From positions 1 to 20,633 of the IMG/VR virus record IMGVR_UViG_3300010883_000652: a DNA stretch of 20,633 nucleotides; one strand, written 5' to 3'. This DNA comes from a virus. Of this stretch, positions 20,103 to 20,633 are shown one piece after another; position 1 is the stretch's first letter, and each line of letters starts with the position of its first letter. Both the position numbers and the translations under genes were made by a program. The notes under the pieces were generated by a model. The model searched no databases. It saw only the letters and a program-made list of their open reading frames with translations, and had not been told where the DNA came from.

Positions 20103-20129
20103 AGCTATTGGGGATACGTCACCACCACA
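20103..20129 (+). repeat. Intergenic motif TATTGGGGaTACGT, copy 3
   Basis: AGCTATTGGGGATACGTCAC lies within a possible stem (GGTGGT at 20097-20102 with ACCACC at about 20121-20126). It is placed between the site at 20039 and the promoter at 20192. Confidence 0.6.
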
Positions 20130-20191
20130 TCCGATCCGTAGGATAGCCCGTTTTGGTCGCACAAAAGGATGAAAATAAATCAAAATAAAGC

Positions 20192-20220
20192 TTGACAGCC
20201 ATAACACAAAATGCTATATT
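20192..20220 (+). promoter_or_regulatory. Shared-family promoter for the acidic 76-residue gene
   Basis: Plus strand: TTGACA, 17 nt, TATATT, then TATTATGTAAGAACAAACCA and ACGGAGT. The A/T box GAAAATAAATCAAAATAAAG is at 20171-20190. The spacer site is TAACACAAAATGCTATA (20202-20218). Confidence 0.9.
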
Positions 20221-20252
20221 TATTATGTAAGAACAAACCAACGGAGTTAATC

Positions 20253-20483
20253 ATGTTAAACGAATCATTAATTGAAGAGTCCCTTGAGATTTTAGAAGCG
20301 TCTAACCACATGGATCTTGAAGAGGCTTTGGTTTATTTCGGTTGTGATGAAGAAGAGTTAGAAGCTCTTGAGTTGGAAGCTCAAAAGATCATCGATCAAG
20401 CTGAGGAAGAAGCTCGTGAGCATAACGAAAACTTTGCTATATCTGAGTATGAAGCTAATAAGTTTTGGGAAGCCAGAAGCTAA
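20253..20483 (+). CDS. Acidic 76-residue protein
   Basis: I chose the ATG at 20253 because the ACGGAGT ribosome site and leader precede it; a longer reading from 20211 starts inside the -10. The protein is helical and rich in Glu: MLNESLIEESLEILEASNHM, DLEEALVYFGCDEEELEALELEAQKIIDQAEEEAREHNENF, and SEYEANKFWEARS. It is likely to form a coiled coil or a small helical bundle. No family recognised. Like 18713-18967 it starts MLN and is strongly acidic, so the two may share an origin or role, but the alignment is too weak to claim it. Confidence 0.65.
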   Translation: MLNESLIEESLEILEASNHMDLEEALVYFGCDEEELEALELEAQKIIDQAEEEAREHNENFAISEYEANKFWEARS

Positions 20484-20546
20484 CAGGTTGATCTTTTCTA
20501 TCTAAAATATTTAATGTTTTAATTTGAAAATAAATCACTTGTTTAC

Positions 20547-20575
20547 TTGACAGCTAACACATAACGTGTGATATT
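20547..20575 (+). promoter_or_regulatory. Shared-family promoter at the right edge
   Basis: Plus strand: TTGACA, 17 nt, GATATT (or TATTAT two bases later), then ATATATGTAAGACAAACC and ACGGAGT. One unit of the A/T box is at 20526-20535. The spacer site is TAACACATAACGTGTGA (20555-20571). Confidence 0.85.
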
Positions 20576-20610
20576 ATATATGTAAGACAAACCCCCCAAC
20601 GGAGTTCAAA

Positions 20611-20633
20611 ATGTGGAAAAATGAATCAATCGA
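20611..20633 (+). CDS. Start of a further early gene, cut by the window edge
   Basis: An ATG at 20611 follows the family leader and an ACGGAGT ribosome site 7 nt upstream. Only MWKNESI is visible. The promoter and leader match the other early genes closely, so a real gene very probably begins here. Confidence 0.6.

Noticed and set aside
20211-20252. Longer start for the acidic gene (MLYLLCKN...)
   Set aside because: These codons are the -10 and leader of the promoter. The same false MLYLLCKN-like start appears wherever the cassette occurs, for instance at 16833.

Overview
The window is about 20.6 kb of a double-stranded DNA tailed phage (Caudoviricetes) or a prophage of that type. It holds a recognisable head module (lambda gpA-like terminase large subunit, portal, prohead protease/scaffold, HK97-fold major capsid protein, head-tail connector). 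It also has many short genes, no ribosomal or metabolic host genes, and moderate GC. The early promoters have sigma70-type -35/-10 boxes, so the host is a bacterium with an ordinary housekeeping sigma factor. I cannot name the host. No integrase, lysis or DNA polymerase gene is visible.

Layout. From 1 to about 16.8 kb almost everything is on the minus strand. Read in the direction of transcription there is a run of small early-type genes (16.8 to 12.9 kb), then the terminase. Next comes an accessory block of a KOW-like small protein, an MT-A70 methylase, a large beta-class methylase with a duplicated recognition region, and a DUF932 protein. Portal, protease-scaffold, capsid, connector and a Rho_N-domain protein follow, ending in a truncated class I methyltransferase at the left edge. 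Two small genes at 10.6 and 12.6 kb face the other way. From 17.6 kb to the right edge all genes are on the plus strand: an HNH nuclease and then small, often acidic, unknown proteins. Leftward and rightward transcription diverge from an 800-bp gene-free region at 16.8-17.6 kb.

Regulation is the striking part. At least ten genes on both strands share one promoter cassette. Most copies have a (GAAAATAAAT)-type A/T box, then TTGACA, a 16-17 bp spacer carrying a pseudo-palindrome near TAACnCAnnnTGnGTTA, a TATATT-type -10, a conserved leader GTAAGaACAA, and a CGGAGT ribosome site. The same 17-bp site also occurs without an obvious promoter at the 3' ends of several transcription units and repeatedly in the divergence region. 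This looks like a phage-wide operator network, comparable in logic to the dispersed stoperators of some mycobacteriophages. The binding protein is unknown. One gene at 13.9-14.4 kb has a weak helix-turn-helix look and is a candidate.

Three non-coding gaps (15.3, 18.2 and 20.1 kb) share a further motif, TATTGGG(G)nTACGT, between the 3'-end site and the next promoter. They therefore look like copies of one diverged intergenic module.
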